The notes: generated from the sequence alone by a model not told the origin. Positions 43,300-51,551 are shown, counted from the first letter of the stretch. The stretch is 64,000 nucleotides of DNA from Streptomyces sp. DH41 (GCF_029813785.1 NZ_JARVKY010000011.1:124001-188000), one strand, 5' to 3'. Numbers and translations: made by a program.

Positions 43300-44111
43300 G
43301 CGAACTCTCCGGATTCAGAGCCCTGGTGACCGGCGGCGCGTCCGGCATCGGCAGGGCCACCGCCGGTCTGCTGGCCGCCCGCGGCGCGGACGTCGCCGTA
43401 CTGGACCTCGATCCGCTCGGCCTCGATCCGCTCGACCTCGACTCGCTCGACTCCGACCCGCTCGGCCTCGGTCCGCCGGCTGCGGGCGAACCCCTGCGCG
43501 GGTACCGTGCGGACGTGTCCGACGACGCCTCCGTACGGTTCGCCGTCGCCGCCGCCGCCGAGGAGCTGGGGGGCCTCGACATCCTGGTCAACAACGCCGG
43601 CATCGGCGCGGTGGGAACGGTCGAGGACAACGACGACGCCGAGTGGCACCGGGTCCTGGACGTCAACGTCCTCGGTATGGTCCGCACCACGCGCGCGGCC
43701 CTCCCCCATTTGCGCGCCTCCGCGCACGCCGCGGTCGTCAACACCTGCTCGATCGCGGCCACGGCCGGGCTCCCGCAGCGCGCCCTGTACAGCGCGAGCA
43801 AGGGCGCGGTCCTGTCCCTGACCCTGGCCATGGCGGCGGACCACGTCCGGGAGGGCATCCGCGTCAACTGTGTCAACCCCGGTACGGCGGACACGCCCTG
43901 GGTCGGCCGACTCCTCGACCGGGCGGCGGACCCGGTCGCCGAGCGGGCGGCGCTGGACGCCCGGCAGCCCATGGGCCGGCTGGTCACCGCCGAGGAGGTC
44001 GCCGCAGCCATCGTGTATCTGGCGAGTCCGGCCGCCGCCTCCGTCACCGGCACCGCGCTCGCGGTGGACGGCGGGATGCAGGGCCTGCGGCTACGGCCGG
44101 AGGGACGGTGA
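43296..44111 (+). CDS. SDR-family dehydrogenase, sugar-acid pathway
   Basis: This short-chain dehydrogenase has 271 residues. Motifs: TGGASGIGRA at 11-20, NNAGIG near 98, and the catalytic triad with Ser in NTCSIAATAG and YSASKGA. Its place suggests NAD+-dependent oxidation of 2-keto-3-deoxy-L-fuconate. The ATG overlaps the dehydratase stop (ATGA). An unusual insert at about 40-64, LDPLGLDPLDLDSLDSDPLG, separates the second strand from the rest. It is a degenerate Leu-Asp-Pro repeat probably produced by slippage, at the point where the adenosine-ribose-binding acidic residue normally sits. Confidence 0.92.
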   Translation: MSELSGFRALVTGGASGIGRATAGLLAARGADVAVLDLDPLGLDPLDLDSLDSDPLGLGPPAAGEPLRGYRADVSDDASVRFAVAAAAEELGGLDILVNNAGIGAVGTVEDNDDAEWHRVLDVNVLGMVRTTRAALPHLRASAHAAVVNTCSIAATAGLPQRALYSASKGAVLSLTLAMAADHVREGIRVNCVNPGTADTPWVGRLLDRAADPVAERAALDARQPMGRLVTAEEVAAAIVYLASPAAASVTGTALAVDGGMQGLRLRPEGR

Positions 44112-45133
44112 CGCGGCCGGACGGGAGCGGTGACGCGGCGCTGCCGAGCCGCGTCCTCGGCCGCAGCGGCGTGCCCGTCACCGCCCTCGGCTTCGGCGCA
44201 GCGGCCGTCGGCGGTCTCTACGAGGACGTGGGCGAGGAGGAGGCCGCGGCCGCCGTGGACGCCGCCTGGGAAGCGGGCGTCCGCTACTTCGACACCGCCC
44301 CGCACTACGGCCTCGGCCTGTCGGAGCGCAGACTGGGCGAGGCCCTCGGGGCCAGGCCCCGCGACACCTTCACCCTGTCCACCAAGGTGGGACGGATACT
44401 CGTCCCGCACGAGGGCGGCGGTGACGACCTGGCCCACGGTTTCGCCGTGCCGGCCACCCACCGGCGGCGGTGGGACTTCAGCGCCGACGGTGTACGCCGC
44501 TCGCTGGAGGACAGCCTCACCCGCCTCGGGCTCGACCACGTCGACCTCGTCCTGCTGCACGATCCGGACGACCACGAGGAGCAGGCGTTCCGGGAGGCCT
44601 ATCCGGCCCTCGAGGAGCTGCGGGCGCAGGGAGTCGTACGGGCGATCGGCGCGGGAATGAACCGGACGCGGATGCTGACACGCTTCCTGACGGACACGGA
44701 CGTGGACGCCGTGCTCTGCGCGGGGCGCTACACCCTCCTCGAACAGGGCGCGCTGGACGGCTTGCTGCCCTCCGCGGCGGCGGCCGGCAAGAGCGTGATC
44801 GTCGGCGGAGTGTTCAACTCCGGCCTGCTGGCCGACCCCTCGCCGGGCGCCACCTACGACTACGCGGCGGCACCCCCGGACCTGCTGCACCGGGCCGTTC
44901 GGATGCGCGACGTCGCCGAGTCGGAGGGCGTGCCGCTGCGCGCGGCCGCGCTGCGCTTCCCCTTCGGACACCCGGCGGTCGCCTCCGTCCTGGTCGGGGC
45001 TCGGTCGGCCGCCCAGGTCCGGGACGCGGCCGAGCAGTTCCGCCGGCCTTTCCCCGACTCCGTGTGGGAGGGCCTGCGGGCGCGGGGACTGTTGCCGGGT
45101 GAGGTGCCGGTCCCGGCCGGGGCGGTGTCATGA
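44108..45133 (+). CDS. aldo/keto reductase, L-fucose dehydrogenase-like
   Basis: This aldo/keto reductase has 341 residues. The catalytic set is visible: Asp and Tyr in FDTAPHYGLGLSERRLG, Lys in STKVGR, His in LVLLHDPDD. The GGVFNSGLLADP segment late in the protein is typical of the D-threo-aldose 1-dehydrogenase/L-fucose dehydrogenase group, which oxidises the sugar at C1 to the lactone. That is the first step expected for the pathway encoded here. The GTG start overlaps the SDR stop (GTGA), so translation is coupled. Confidence 0.92.
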   Translation: MTRPDGSGDAALPSRVLGRSGVPVTALGFGAAAVGGLYEDVGEEEAAAAVDAAWEAGVRYFDTAPHYGLGLSERRLGEALGARPRDTFTLSTKVGRILVPHEGGGDDLAHGFAVPATHRRRWDFSADGVRRSLEDSLTRLGLDHVDLVLLHDPDDHEEQAFREAYPALEELRAQGVVRAIGAGMNRTRMLTRFLTDTDVDAVLCAGRYTLLEQGALDGLLPSAAAAGKSVIVGGVFNSGLLADPSPGATYDYAAAPPDLLHRAVRMRDVAESEGVPLRAAALRFPFGHPAVASVLVGARSAAQVRDAAEQFRRPFPDSVWEGLRARGLLPGEVPVPAGAVS

Positions 45134-45978
45134 GTGTCGTCGACGCCCACCACCACGTCTGGGACCTCGGTGTACGCGACCAGGAGTGGATCACCGGTCC
45201 GGAACTCGCCCCGTTGCGCCGCTCGTTCCTCCTCGCGGATTTCGAGACCGAGGCCCGCGAGGCGGGGGTGGTGGCGTCGGTGCTCGTGCAGACGGTCACC
45301 GTGGCCGAGGAGACCCCGGAGCTGCTGGCGCTGGCCGCGGACAGCGAGGTGGTCGGCGCGGTCGTCGGCTGGACCGATCTGACGTCAGCCGGGGTCGCCG
45401 ACGAACTGGCGCGGCTGCGCTCGTTGCCCGGCGGCGGCTTCCTGCGCGGCATCCGGCACCAGGTCCAGGCGGAGCCGGACCCGGACTGGCTGACCCGGCC
45501 CGAGGTGCTGCGCGGGTTGCGCGCGGTCGCGGCGGCCGGACTCGTCCACGACCTCGTCGTCCTCCCGCACCAGTTGCCGTCGGCGACGCGGGCGGCAGCC
45601 GCCGTCCCCGGACTCACCTTCGTCCTCGACCACCTGGGCAAACCACCGATCGCGTCGGGTCGCCGGGAACCGTGGGCCCGCCATGTGCGTGCGCTGGCCG
45701 CCCTGCCGAACACGGTCTGCAAGCTCTCCGGCATGGTCACCGAGGCGGACCGGCGGTCGTGGACGGTCGACGACCTCAGGCCGTACGCCGACACGGTGCT
45801 CGACGCCTTCGGTCCCCGGCGGCTCATGTTCGGCTCCGACTGGCCGGTGAGCACCCTCGCCGCCCGCTACGGCGATGTCCTCGCCGCCACCCGGGAGTTG
45901 ACCGGCTCGCTCACCGAGCCCGAGCGTGACGAGGTGTGGTCGGGCACCGCCCGGCGGGTCTACCGCGTCAGCGCATGA
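45130..45978 (+). CDS. amidohydrolase, L-fuconolactonase-like
   Basis: This amidohydrolase-superfamily (COG3618) enzyme has 282 residues. Metal or active-site motifs are VVDAHHHVWDLG at the N-terminus, FVLDHLGKPPIASG (about 162-175) and LMFGSDWPVS (about 234-243), as in L-fucono-1,5-lactonase and L-rhamnono-lactonase. It would open the lactone made by the aldo/keto reductase, giving fuconate for the dehydratase. The ATG overlaps the previous stop (ATGA). It is the last gene of the operon; the GntR gene converges on it. No transporter or aldolase for the pathway is in the window. Confidence 0.92.
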   Translation: MSVVDAHHHVWDLGVRDQEWITGPELAPLRRSFLLADFETEAREAGVVASVLVQTVTVAEETPELLALAADSEVVGAVVGWTDLTSAGVADELARLRSLPGGGFLRGIRHQVQAEPDPDWLTRPEVLRGLRAVAAAGLVHDLVVLPHQLPSATRAAAAVPGLTFVLDHLGKPPIASGRREPWARHVRALAALPNTVCKLSGMVTEADRRSWTVDDLRPYADTVLDAFGPRRLMFGSDWPVSTLAARYGDVLAATRELTGSLTEPERDEVWSGTARRVYRVSA

Positions 45979-46038
45979 CCGGGCGACCGGCACCGGCGTC
46001 CACGGCGGGTGGCCGACGCCGTGTCGGCCCGGCCGGAG

Positions 46039-46755
46039 TCAGCCCGGCCCGAGCCGGCTGAGCCGGCGCTCCAGGCTCCGGGTGAGGTGGTCCGCCATCG
46101 CCTCGGCGGCGCGTTCGGCCCTGCGGCGCAGGATCGCGCGCACCACGCGCTCGTGCTCCGCGAGGGTCGGGGCACCGTCGCTCTGGAGGTTGCTGAGGCG
46201 GAAGATGTGCAGATGGGAGTGGAGCCGCTCCACCGCGTCCGCGAGCAGGGGCCGATGGGCGGCCTCGGCGACCGCGTCGTGGAATCGCTGGTCCTGAGCG
46301 GCGAAGTCCCGGTAGGCGGCGTACGGTCCGGCGGGGCCGGGGTGGGCCTGCATGTCCTCCAGGATCGCCTCGACCGCGTCGAGCTGTGACTCGTCGGCGT
46401 TGCGGGCGGCCAGGGCGGCGGCTCGCGGTTCGAGGAGCAGCCGCATCTCGAACAGTTCCTCCACCCCCCGCCGGGTCAGCAACTCGGTGGCCCGGTACCC
46501 GGACAGGGAGCGCTTGACGACGAGACCGTCGGACTCCAGCCGGGCCAGGGCCTCGCGCACGGGGGTCGGTGAGACGTTGAGCGTGCGGGCCAGGGCCTCG
46601 ATGCCGACGCGGGCGCCGGGGGCGATCTCATGGTCCATGACCATGGCCTTGATGTCCTCGTAGACGCTGTCGGACAGCACCTGCCGGACCGGCACCGCCG
46701 GCGCCCCTCTCGCCCCGGACGCATCGTCGGAGACGGACGGGTCGTGTGCCGGCAT
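46039..46755 (-). CDS. GntR-family regulator (FCD domain)
   Basis: This FadR-subfamily GntR regulator has 238 residues. The winged helix is at about 25-95 (ARVGIEALARTLNVSPTPVREALARLE). The FCD effector domain (about 105-230) carries metal-binding His/Asp residues in DQRFHDAVAEAAHR and HRPLLADAVERLHSH. FadR-type GntR proteins commonly sense sugar acids, so it is the likely repressor of the adjacent fuconate operon, and the repeated GAATC-N6-GATTC sites before that operon are candidate targets. GAGGAG lies 8 nt before the ATG at 46755. Confidence 0.92.
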   Translation of the reverse strand: MPAHDPSVSDDASGARGAPAVPVRQVLSDSVYEDIKAMVMDHEIAPGARVGIEALARTLNVSPTPVREALARLESDGLVVKRSLSGYRATELLTRRGVEELFEMRLLLEPRAAALAARNADESQLDAVEAILEDMQAHPGPAGPYAAYRDFAAQDQRFHDAVAEAAHRPLLADAVERLHSHLHIFRLSNLQSDGAPTLAEHERVVRAILRRRAERAAEAMADHLTRSLERRLSRLGPG

Positions 46756-46797
46756 CCGGGGCTCCTCAGTGCGCTGTGCGTTACGGCGAGCGCCAGT

Positions 46798-47439
46798 TTA
46801 ACGAGGTGGGGCGGCCGCTTCGAGGTCGGCGACGGTGCCCGACATGATGGTCCGCACATGCTGGGTGATGTGGTCGGCCGGCCGGTCCCACCAGGCCACC
46901 GCGAGCAGCCGGGCGATGTCCCCGTCGCCGAAACGGGTGCGGATGAGACGGGCGGGATCGCCGCCGACGATCCCGTGGTCGGGCACGTCCCGGGTGACCA
47001 CGAAGCCCGCGCCGGCGATCGCGCCGTGTCCGATCCGTACGCCGGGCATGACCGTCGCGCCGTGCCCGAACCAGACGTCGTTGCCGACGACGGTGTCGCC
47101 CCGGTTCGGCAGGCCGGCGAGCAGGTCGAAGTGCTCGGCCCAGGAGCCGCCCATCGTGGGGAACGGGAAGGTCGAGGGGCCGTCCATACGGTGATTGGCG
47201 CCGTTCATGATGAACCGGGTGCCGGTCCCCAGCGCGCAGAACCTGCCGATCACGAGCCTCTCCGGGCCGTAGTGGTAGAGCACGTTGCGCGTCTCGAACG
47301 CCGTCGCGTCGTCCGGGTCGTCGTAGTACGAGTACTCCCCCACCTCGATCAGCGGCGAGGTCACCAGCGGCTTGAGGAGCACCACCCTCGGCTGCCCGGG
47401 CATCGGACGGAGCACCGTCGGGTCTGCGGGCACGGGCAT
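46798..47439 (-). CDS. Vat-type xenobiotic acetyltransferase
   Basis: This left-handed beta-helix (hexapeptide) acetyltransferase has 213 residues, the usual length of the Vat/XAT group that O-acetylates streptogramin A or chloramphenicol. The catalytic His sits in NGANHRMDGPSTFPF (about 84-98), and the helix turns read GNDVWFGHGATVMPGVRIGHGAIAGAGFVV. The C-terminal RFGDGDIARLLAVAWWD is also typical. The start at 47439 is chosen because GAGGAG lies 9 nt upstream; a GTG at 47511 has no such site. It is divergent from an MFS gene and may share the TetR operator at 47523. Substrate is not proven. Confidence 0.87.
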   Translation of the reverse strand: MPVPADPTVLRPMPGQPRVVLLKPLVTSPLIEVGEYSYYDDPDDATAFETRNVLYHYGPERLVIGRFCALGTGTRFIMNGANHRMDGPSTFPFPTMGGSWAEHFDLLAGLPNRGDTVVGNDVWFGHGATVMPGVRIGHGAIAGAGFVVTRDVPDHGIVGGDPARLIRTRFGDGDIARLLAVAWWDRPADHITQHVRTIMSGTVADLEAAAPPR

Positions 47440-47522
47440 GTCGGGCGGCTCCTCGAGGATCGCGTGTGGTGACTCGGCCCCATGATCGCCGCTTCGGAGC
47501 TCGCGGTACACCGGTTTGTCAC

Positions 47523-47561
47523 GAGTGTACGTTCGTACGCTTGCGCCTGTAGTCTCCGCGC
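47523..47561 (+). promoter_or_regulatory. TetR operator and leaderless promoter of the MFS gene
   Basis: GAGTGTACGTTCGTACGC (47523-47540) contains the palindrome GTACG-TT-CGTAC. It is followed after 9 bp by the -10 hexamer TAGTCT (47550-47555), and 6 nt later by ATG 47562. The operator therefore covers the -35 region. The absence of a ribosome site and the -10 spacing indicate transcription starting at the ATG. An identical 18-bp operator lies at 48816. Confidence 0.85.
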
Positions 47562-48770
47562 ATGACTGTTGACGTTCTGCGCCGGCCCACCCTGGCCGAA
47601 CGGCGGGCTCGCGTGGCCGTCGCCGTGCTGTTCTTCACCAACGGGGCCCTGTTCGCCAACCTTCTGCCGAGGTATCCGCAGATCAAGGCGGACCTCGGTA
47701 TCGGCAACGCCGCCTACGGGCTGGCCGTGGCGGCGTTCCCGGCGGGCGCCATCGCGGCCGGGCTCGCGGCCGGCCTGGTCGTCCGCCGGTTCGGCTCGGC
47801 GCGGGTGGCGGTCGGTGGCACGCTGCTGACCGGAGTGGGCATCCTCGCCGCCGGCCTGGCCGACTCGGTGGTGCTGTTCGCGGGCGCCCTGCTGCTGGCC
47901 GGAGCGGCGGACGCCTTCACCGACGTCGCGCAGAACGCCCACGGTCTGCGGGTACAGCGCCGCTACGGACGCTCCATCATCAACTCCTTCCACGCCATCT
48001 GGTCCATCGGCGCCGTCGCCGGCGGGTCCATGGCCGCCGCCGCGATCGCGCTCGACATCTCCCGGGGCGGGCACCTGCTGTTCTCCGCTGTGGTGTTCGC
48101 GGTCGCGGCGTGCGTCGCCCTGCGGTTCTGTCTGCCCGGTCCCGAGGCCGAACCGGAGGAGCAGGCCGGCGCCGAGGGCCACGCGCCGCGGCAGGCCCGG
48201 CGTGCGGCGCCGGGGGCGCGTACGGGCTACGTACTCGCCGCGCTGGTCCTCATCGCCACGGCCGGCACGCTCGTCGAGGACGCGGGGAGCTCCTGGGCCA
48301 CCCTCTACCTCTCCGACTCACTGCACGCGTCGGTCGCGCTGGCCGCCTCCGGCTATGTCGCCCTGGTCGGGGCCCAGTTCGTCGGCCGGCTCATCGGTGA
48401 CCGGCTGGTGGACCGGTTCGGCCAGCGCGCGGTGGCCCGCTCCGGCGCTCTCGTCGCCGCGGCCGGCATGGGCCTGGCGCTGGCCGTGCCCACGGTGCCC
48501 GGGACGATCCTCGGGTTCGCGGCGGCCGGATTCGGGGTGGCGACCCTGGTTCCGGCGGCGATGCACGAGGCCGACGAGTTGCCCGGCCTGAAGCCCGGGT
48601 CGGGGCTGACCATGGTCTCCTGGCTCATGCGGCTGGGCTTCCTGCTCTCCCCGCCGATCGTGGGGCTGGTCGCCGACGCGGCGAGCCTGCGGGCGGGGCT
48701 GCTGGTGGTGCCGCTCGCGGGGGTTCTCGTCCTCGCGTGCTCCGGTGTGCTCCAGTCCCGCCGGCGCTGA
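47562..48770 (+). CDS. MFS transporter
   Basis: This major facilitator has 402 residues and about 12 helices. It begins with a cytoplasmic RRPTLAERRARVAVAVLFFTNG; a charged loop near residues 190-215 joins the two halves. Motif-A-like text GLVVRRFGSARVAVGG follows helix 2. Its promoter is leaderless and overlapped by the TetR operator shared with the acetyltransferase gene downstream. This indicates an efflux role controlled by the TetR gene at 49447, together with two acetyltransferases; the compound handled is unknown. Confidence 0.92.
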   Translation: MTVDVLRRPTLAERRARVAVAVLFFTNGALFANLLPRYPQIKADLGIGNAAYGLAVAAFPAGAIAAGLAAGLVVRRFGSARVAVGGTLLTGVGILAAGLADSVVLFAGALLLAGAADAFTDVAQNAHGLRVQRRYGRSIINSFHAIWSIGAVAGGSMAAAAIALDISRGGHLLFSAVVFAVAACVALRFCLPGPEAEPEEQAGAEGHAPRQARRAAPGARTGYVLAALVLIATAGTLVEDAGSSWATLYLSDSLHASVALAASGYVALVGAQFVGRLIGDRLVDRFGQRAVARSGALVAAAGMGLALAVPTVPGTILGFAAAGFGVATLVPAAMHEADELPGLKPGSGLTMVSWLMRLGFLLSPPIVGLVADAASLRAGLLVVPLAGVLVLACSGVLQSRRR

Positions 48771-48815
48771 GCGCAGCCACCGGGCGGGGCGTTCCCCAGG
48801 CGACACGCCACCCAG

Positions 48816-48854
48816 GAGTGTACGTTCGTACGCCTCAGGGGTACGATCGTGCGC
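48816..48854 (+). promoter_or_regulatory. TetR operator and leaderless promoter of the O-acetyltransferase gene
   Basis: The 18-bp sequence at 48816-48833 is identical to that at 47523-47540. It is followed after 8 bp by -10 TACGAT (48842-48847), and 7 nt later by ATG 48855. A degenerate second palindrome, GTACGATCGTGC, overlaps the -10. The layout repeats that of the MFS promoter almost base for base. Confidence 0.85.
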
Positions 48855-49436
48855 ATGCCGACGGACTACTTCGCGCAGGACCCTCGCACGAACCTCGAAC
48901 GCATGGAGGCGGGCGACCTCTACATCGCCGACGATCCCGAGATCGCCCGCAGGCAGCAGCAGGCCGTGCGGCTGGCCGCCCGCTACCAGGCCGCCTATGT
49001 GGAGGACGCGGCGGCCGCGCAGCCGATCCTCGCCGAACTGCTCGGCTCTCTGGGCGCCGAGGCGCACGTGCGGCCACCGCTGTACGTCGACTACGGCAGC
49101 AACATCACGATCGGCGCGCGCACCTTCGTCAACTACAACCTGACCGCGCTGGACGTCGCGGCGATCACCATCGGCGAGGACTGCCAGATCGGGCCGGGCG
49201 TCCAGCTGCTCACCCCCACGCATCCCCTGGAGGCCGAGCCCCGGCGGGACAAGCTGGAGGCCGCCCGGCCCATCACCATCGGTGACAACGTCTGGCTGGG
49301 CGGTGGCGCCGTCGTCCTGCCCGGCGTGACCATCGGCGACAACTCCGTCATCGGCGCCGGAGCGGTCGTGACGAAGGACGTGCCCGCGGGCGTCGTCGCC
49401 GTCGGCAACCCGGCCCGCCCGGTGCGGAAGGTGTAA
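48855..49436 (+). CDS. maltose/galactoside O-acetyltransferase-like protein
   Basis: This hexapeptide-repeat acetyltransferase of the LacA/Maa type has 193 residues. N-terminal DPRTNLERMEAGDLYIADD is the mac domain. The beta-helix follows, with the catalytic His in TPTHPLEAEPR (about 115-125) and the closing GGGAVVLPGVTIGDNSVIGAGAVV. It would acetylate a sugar or other hydroxyl with acetyl-CoA, often as a detoxification step. ATG 48855 is chosen because the -10 at 48842 predicts a leaderless start there; GTG 48849 is the alternative. The TetR gene follows 10 bp after the stop. Confidence 0.9.
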   Translation: MPTDYFAQDPRTNLERMEAGDLYIADDPEIARRQQQAVRLAARYQAAYVEDAAAAQPILAELLGSLGAEAHVRPPLYVDYGSNITIGARTFVNYNLTALDVAAITIGEDCQIGPGVQLLTPTHPLEAEPRRDKLEAARPITIGDNVWLGGGAVVLPGVTIGDNSVIGAGAVVTKDVPAGVVAVGNPARPVRKV

Positions 49437-49446
49437 GCCTGCTCCC

Positions 49447-50004
49447 ATGGCAACGGGACACACGGATCCGCAGCGGCGCGAACGCATCATCGCCGCCACA
49501 CTCGACCTGATCGCCGAGGAGGGCATCGCGCGCGTCTCCCACCGGAAGATCGCCACCCGCGCCGGGGTCCCCCTGGGCTCGATGACCTACCACTTCAGCG
49601 GCATCGACCAGTTGCTGCGGGAGGCGTTCGGCCGCTTCACCGACCACATCGTCGCCGTGTTCGACGCCCACCTCGGCGCGGCGGCCGACCGCGAGCAGGC
49701 CCGGGAAGCGGTGGCCGACCTCGTACACCTCCTGTCCGAGGGAAGCCGGCGGGACCTGGTGCTCACCCAGGAGCTGTACACCCTCGCCGCGCGCCAGCCG
49801 GCCTACCGGGAGCTCACCCACGAGTGGATGCGCCGCAGCCGTGTCCACCTGGAGAAGCACTTCGACCCGGACACCGCCCGCCAGCTCGACGCCCTCATCG
49901 AGGGTCTGACGCTGCACCGTGCGCTGGCCCGTGAGCCCCACGGCAGGGCACTCACCCTGGAGGCCATCGCCCGCGTCACCACCACGGAGCGGCGCGCCCC
50001 GTAG
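49447..50004 (+). CDS. TetR-family regulator of the MFS/acetyltransferase set
   Basis: This TetR repressor has 185 residues. The helix-turn-helix is at about 10-57 (RRERIIAATLDLIAEEGIAR then HRKIATRAGVPLGSMTYHF). The C-terminal domain contains LVLTQELYTLAARQPAYREL. It lies 10 bp after the O-acetyltransferase gene on the same strand, so it is probably read from the same operator-controlled promoter. I infer that it binds the identical 18-bp sites before that gene and before the MFS gene, giving a small autoregulated efflux/modification regulon. A perfect hairpin follows. Confidence 0.92.
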   Translation: MATGHTDPQRRERIIAATLDLIAEEGIARVSHRKIATRAGVPLGSMTYHFSGIDQLLREAFGRFTDHIVAVFDAHLGAAADREQAREAVADLVHLLSEGSRRDLVLTQELYTLAARQPAYRELTHEWMRRSRVHLEKHFDPDTARQLDALIEGLTLHRALAREPHGRALTLEAIARVTTTERRAP

Positions 50005-50006
50005 CC

Positions 50007-50045
50007 GCCCGTGCGGCACAAACCTGACCCCTGTGCCGCACGGGC
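50007..50045. terminator. perfect 14-bp hairpin between convergent genes
   Basis: GCCCGTGCGGCACA (50007-50020) pairs perfectly with TGTGCCGCACGGGC (50032-50045) over an 11-nt loop. It starts right after the TetR stop and ends 40 bp before the YeeE stop, so it can end both transcripts. Confidence 0.9.
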
Positions 50046-50084
50046 ACCCCCTGTTCCGGTGATCGGCGTCGCCCGGCTCGGGTG

Positions 50085-51383
50085 TCAGCAGACGCCGTCG
50101 CCCGGCTTGGGGTTGCCCAGGCCGAACAGGGGACGCAGCTTGAGGCCCACCCAGGTACCGGCCAGCGCGAAGGCTCCCCACAGCCAGCCGCTGAGGCTGC
50201 CCGAGGCGATGCCCGCCAGATAGGCGCCGATGTTGCAGCCGCCTGCCAGGCGGGCGCCGATGCCCATCAGCACGCCGCCGAGGACCGCCGCGAGCGCCGT
50301 GCGCCAGGGGATGCGCCGGTGCAGGGCCCAGGTGCCGCCGACCGCGGCCGCGAGAGCCGCGCCGATCATGATGCCGATGTCGGTGAGGCTGGTCTTGTCG
50401 GCGAGTACCGGGCCCGCCAGCATCTCCGCGTTGCCCGGCCGCTGCCACCACGTCCAGTTCTCCGGGTGGCCGCCGAGCGCGCCCACGAGCTCCGAGCCCC
50501 ACAGGCTGAAGGCGCTCGTGACGCCCCAGGCGCCGCCGGAGACCAGCAGGACGCCCGCGCCGAGCACGGCCAGCGCGAGGGCGCCGGCGGCCAGCGGCCA
50601 GGAGCCGCGCAGCGCCCGGACGGCCGCACCGCGCGCCGAGGGCACGGCCCCGAGGGGCGGCGGGTTGCGGCGGGCCTGGACGCGCCGCGTGACCAGCACC
50701 ACGAGGAGCAGCGCGAGGATGGTCACGGCCCAGGAGCCGAGCCATCCGATGTGGTCGGACATGACGACGGGTTCCCAGGCCGGGAGGTCCTTCCACAGGT
50801 CGAACTGCCAGGCGGCGAGGGTGGCGCCCGCGATGAAGCCGCCGAGGGTCAGCACCACCGACCCCTGTCCCGAGCCGACGGCGAAGAGGGTGCCCGAGGC
50901 GCAGGCGCCGCCGAGCTGCATGCCGATCGCGAAGAGCACCGAGCCGGCGAGAAGACCGACCCCGATCGACCCGGCGGACGGGGCCGGCTGGGAGCCGAAG
51001 AGTCCGGTGCCCGTGCCGATGAGCAGCGCGAACAGGGTGGCCGTGGTGCCGAGCAGCAGGGCGTGTGCCCGCAGCCCGGCTCCGTTGCCGACGGCGACCA
51101 GCTGCCGCCAGGCGGACGTGAAGCCGAACCGGGAGTGGAAGAGGGCGACGCCCAGGCCGAGGCCGAGCAGGAGCAGTACGCCCGGTTTGGCGCCGTGCGC
51201 GGACCACACGTAGGCGGTCAGGGCCACGGCGAGCAGGCCGGACACCGCGAGTGGCGTCCGCCGCACCGGGGGCAGGGGCGGCGCCTCGGGCCGTGCCGAG
51301 GAGGTCGGGGACGGGGAGAACAGGGCGGCGGGCGCGCGCGGCGGCGCGGCCGGGGTCGACCCGGCTGGGGGCGCGGTGGTCAC
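50085..51383 (-). CDS. YeeE/YedE-family sulfur transporter
   Basis: This membrane protein of 432 residues has two tandem YeeE/YedE-type halves and about 10-12 helices. The family relates to thiosulfate uptake protein TsuA, in which conserved Cys residues pass thiosulfate through the membrane. Both Cys motifs are present: GMQLGGACASGTLFAVGSG in the first half (about 155-173) and ARLAGGCNIGAYLAG in the second (about 383-397). A Pro/Ala-rich N-terminal tail (1-40) precedes the first helix. The GTG at 51383 has GGAGATC about 5 nt upstream. A short leaderless ORF with Cys codons lies just upstream and may control it. Confidence 0.91.
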   Translation of the reverse strand: MTTAPPAGSTPAAPPRAPAALFSPSPTSSARPEAPPLPPVRRTPLAVSGLLAVALTAYVWSAHGAKPGVLLLLGLGLGVALFHSRFGFTSAWRQLVAVGNGAGLRAHALLLGTTATLFALLIGTGTGLFGSQPAPSAGSIGVGLLAGSVLFAIGMQLGGACASGTLFAVGSGQGSVVLTLGGFIAGATLAAWQFDLWKDLPAWEPVVMSDHIGWLGSWAVTILALLLVVLVTRRVQARRNPPPLGAVPSARGAAVRALRGSWPLAAGALALAVLGAGVLLVSGGAWGVTSAFSLWGSELVGALGGHPENWTWWQRPGNAEMLAGPVLADKTSLTDIGIMIGAALAAAVGGTWALHRRIPWRTALAAVLGGVLMGIGARLAGGCNIGAYLAGIASGSLSGWLWGAFALAGTWVGLKLRPLFGLGNPKPGDGVC

Positions 51384-51467
51384 GGAAGATCTCCGGGGTG
51401 GTGCGCGGGGACGGCGGGCGGTGGCGCTGACGGACCGGCGGCATGGATGACGCGGCCGGTGTGGGGG

Positions 51468-51551
51468 TCAGCGGCGACAGAGGCCGTCGTCGACGCACCA
51501 CGCCGAGTTCGCGAAGAGCGCGAGGCACAGCAGCGGAGCCGATGCATACAT
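51468..51551 (-). CDS. putative 27-residue leader peptide upstream of YeeE gene
   Basis: A 27-codon ORF (ATG 51551, TGA 51468) encodes MYASAPLLCLALFANSAWCV then DDGLCRR, with three Cys, two of them in the last nine residues. It ends 84 bp before the YeeE/YedE gene on the same strand. A -10 hexamer TATATT (51559-51564) sits 7 nt before its ATG, so the message would start at the ATG. Small Cys-rich leader ORFs before sulfur genes occur in actinobacteria as attenuation devices. Whether this one is translated is untested. Confidence 0.5.
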   Translation of the reverse strand: MYASAPLLCLALFANSAWCVDDGLCRR

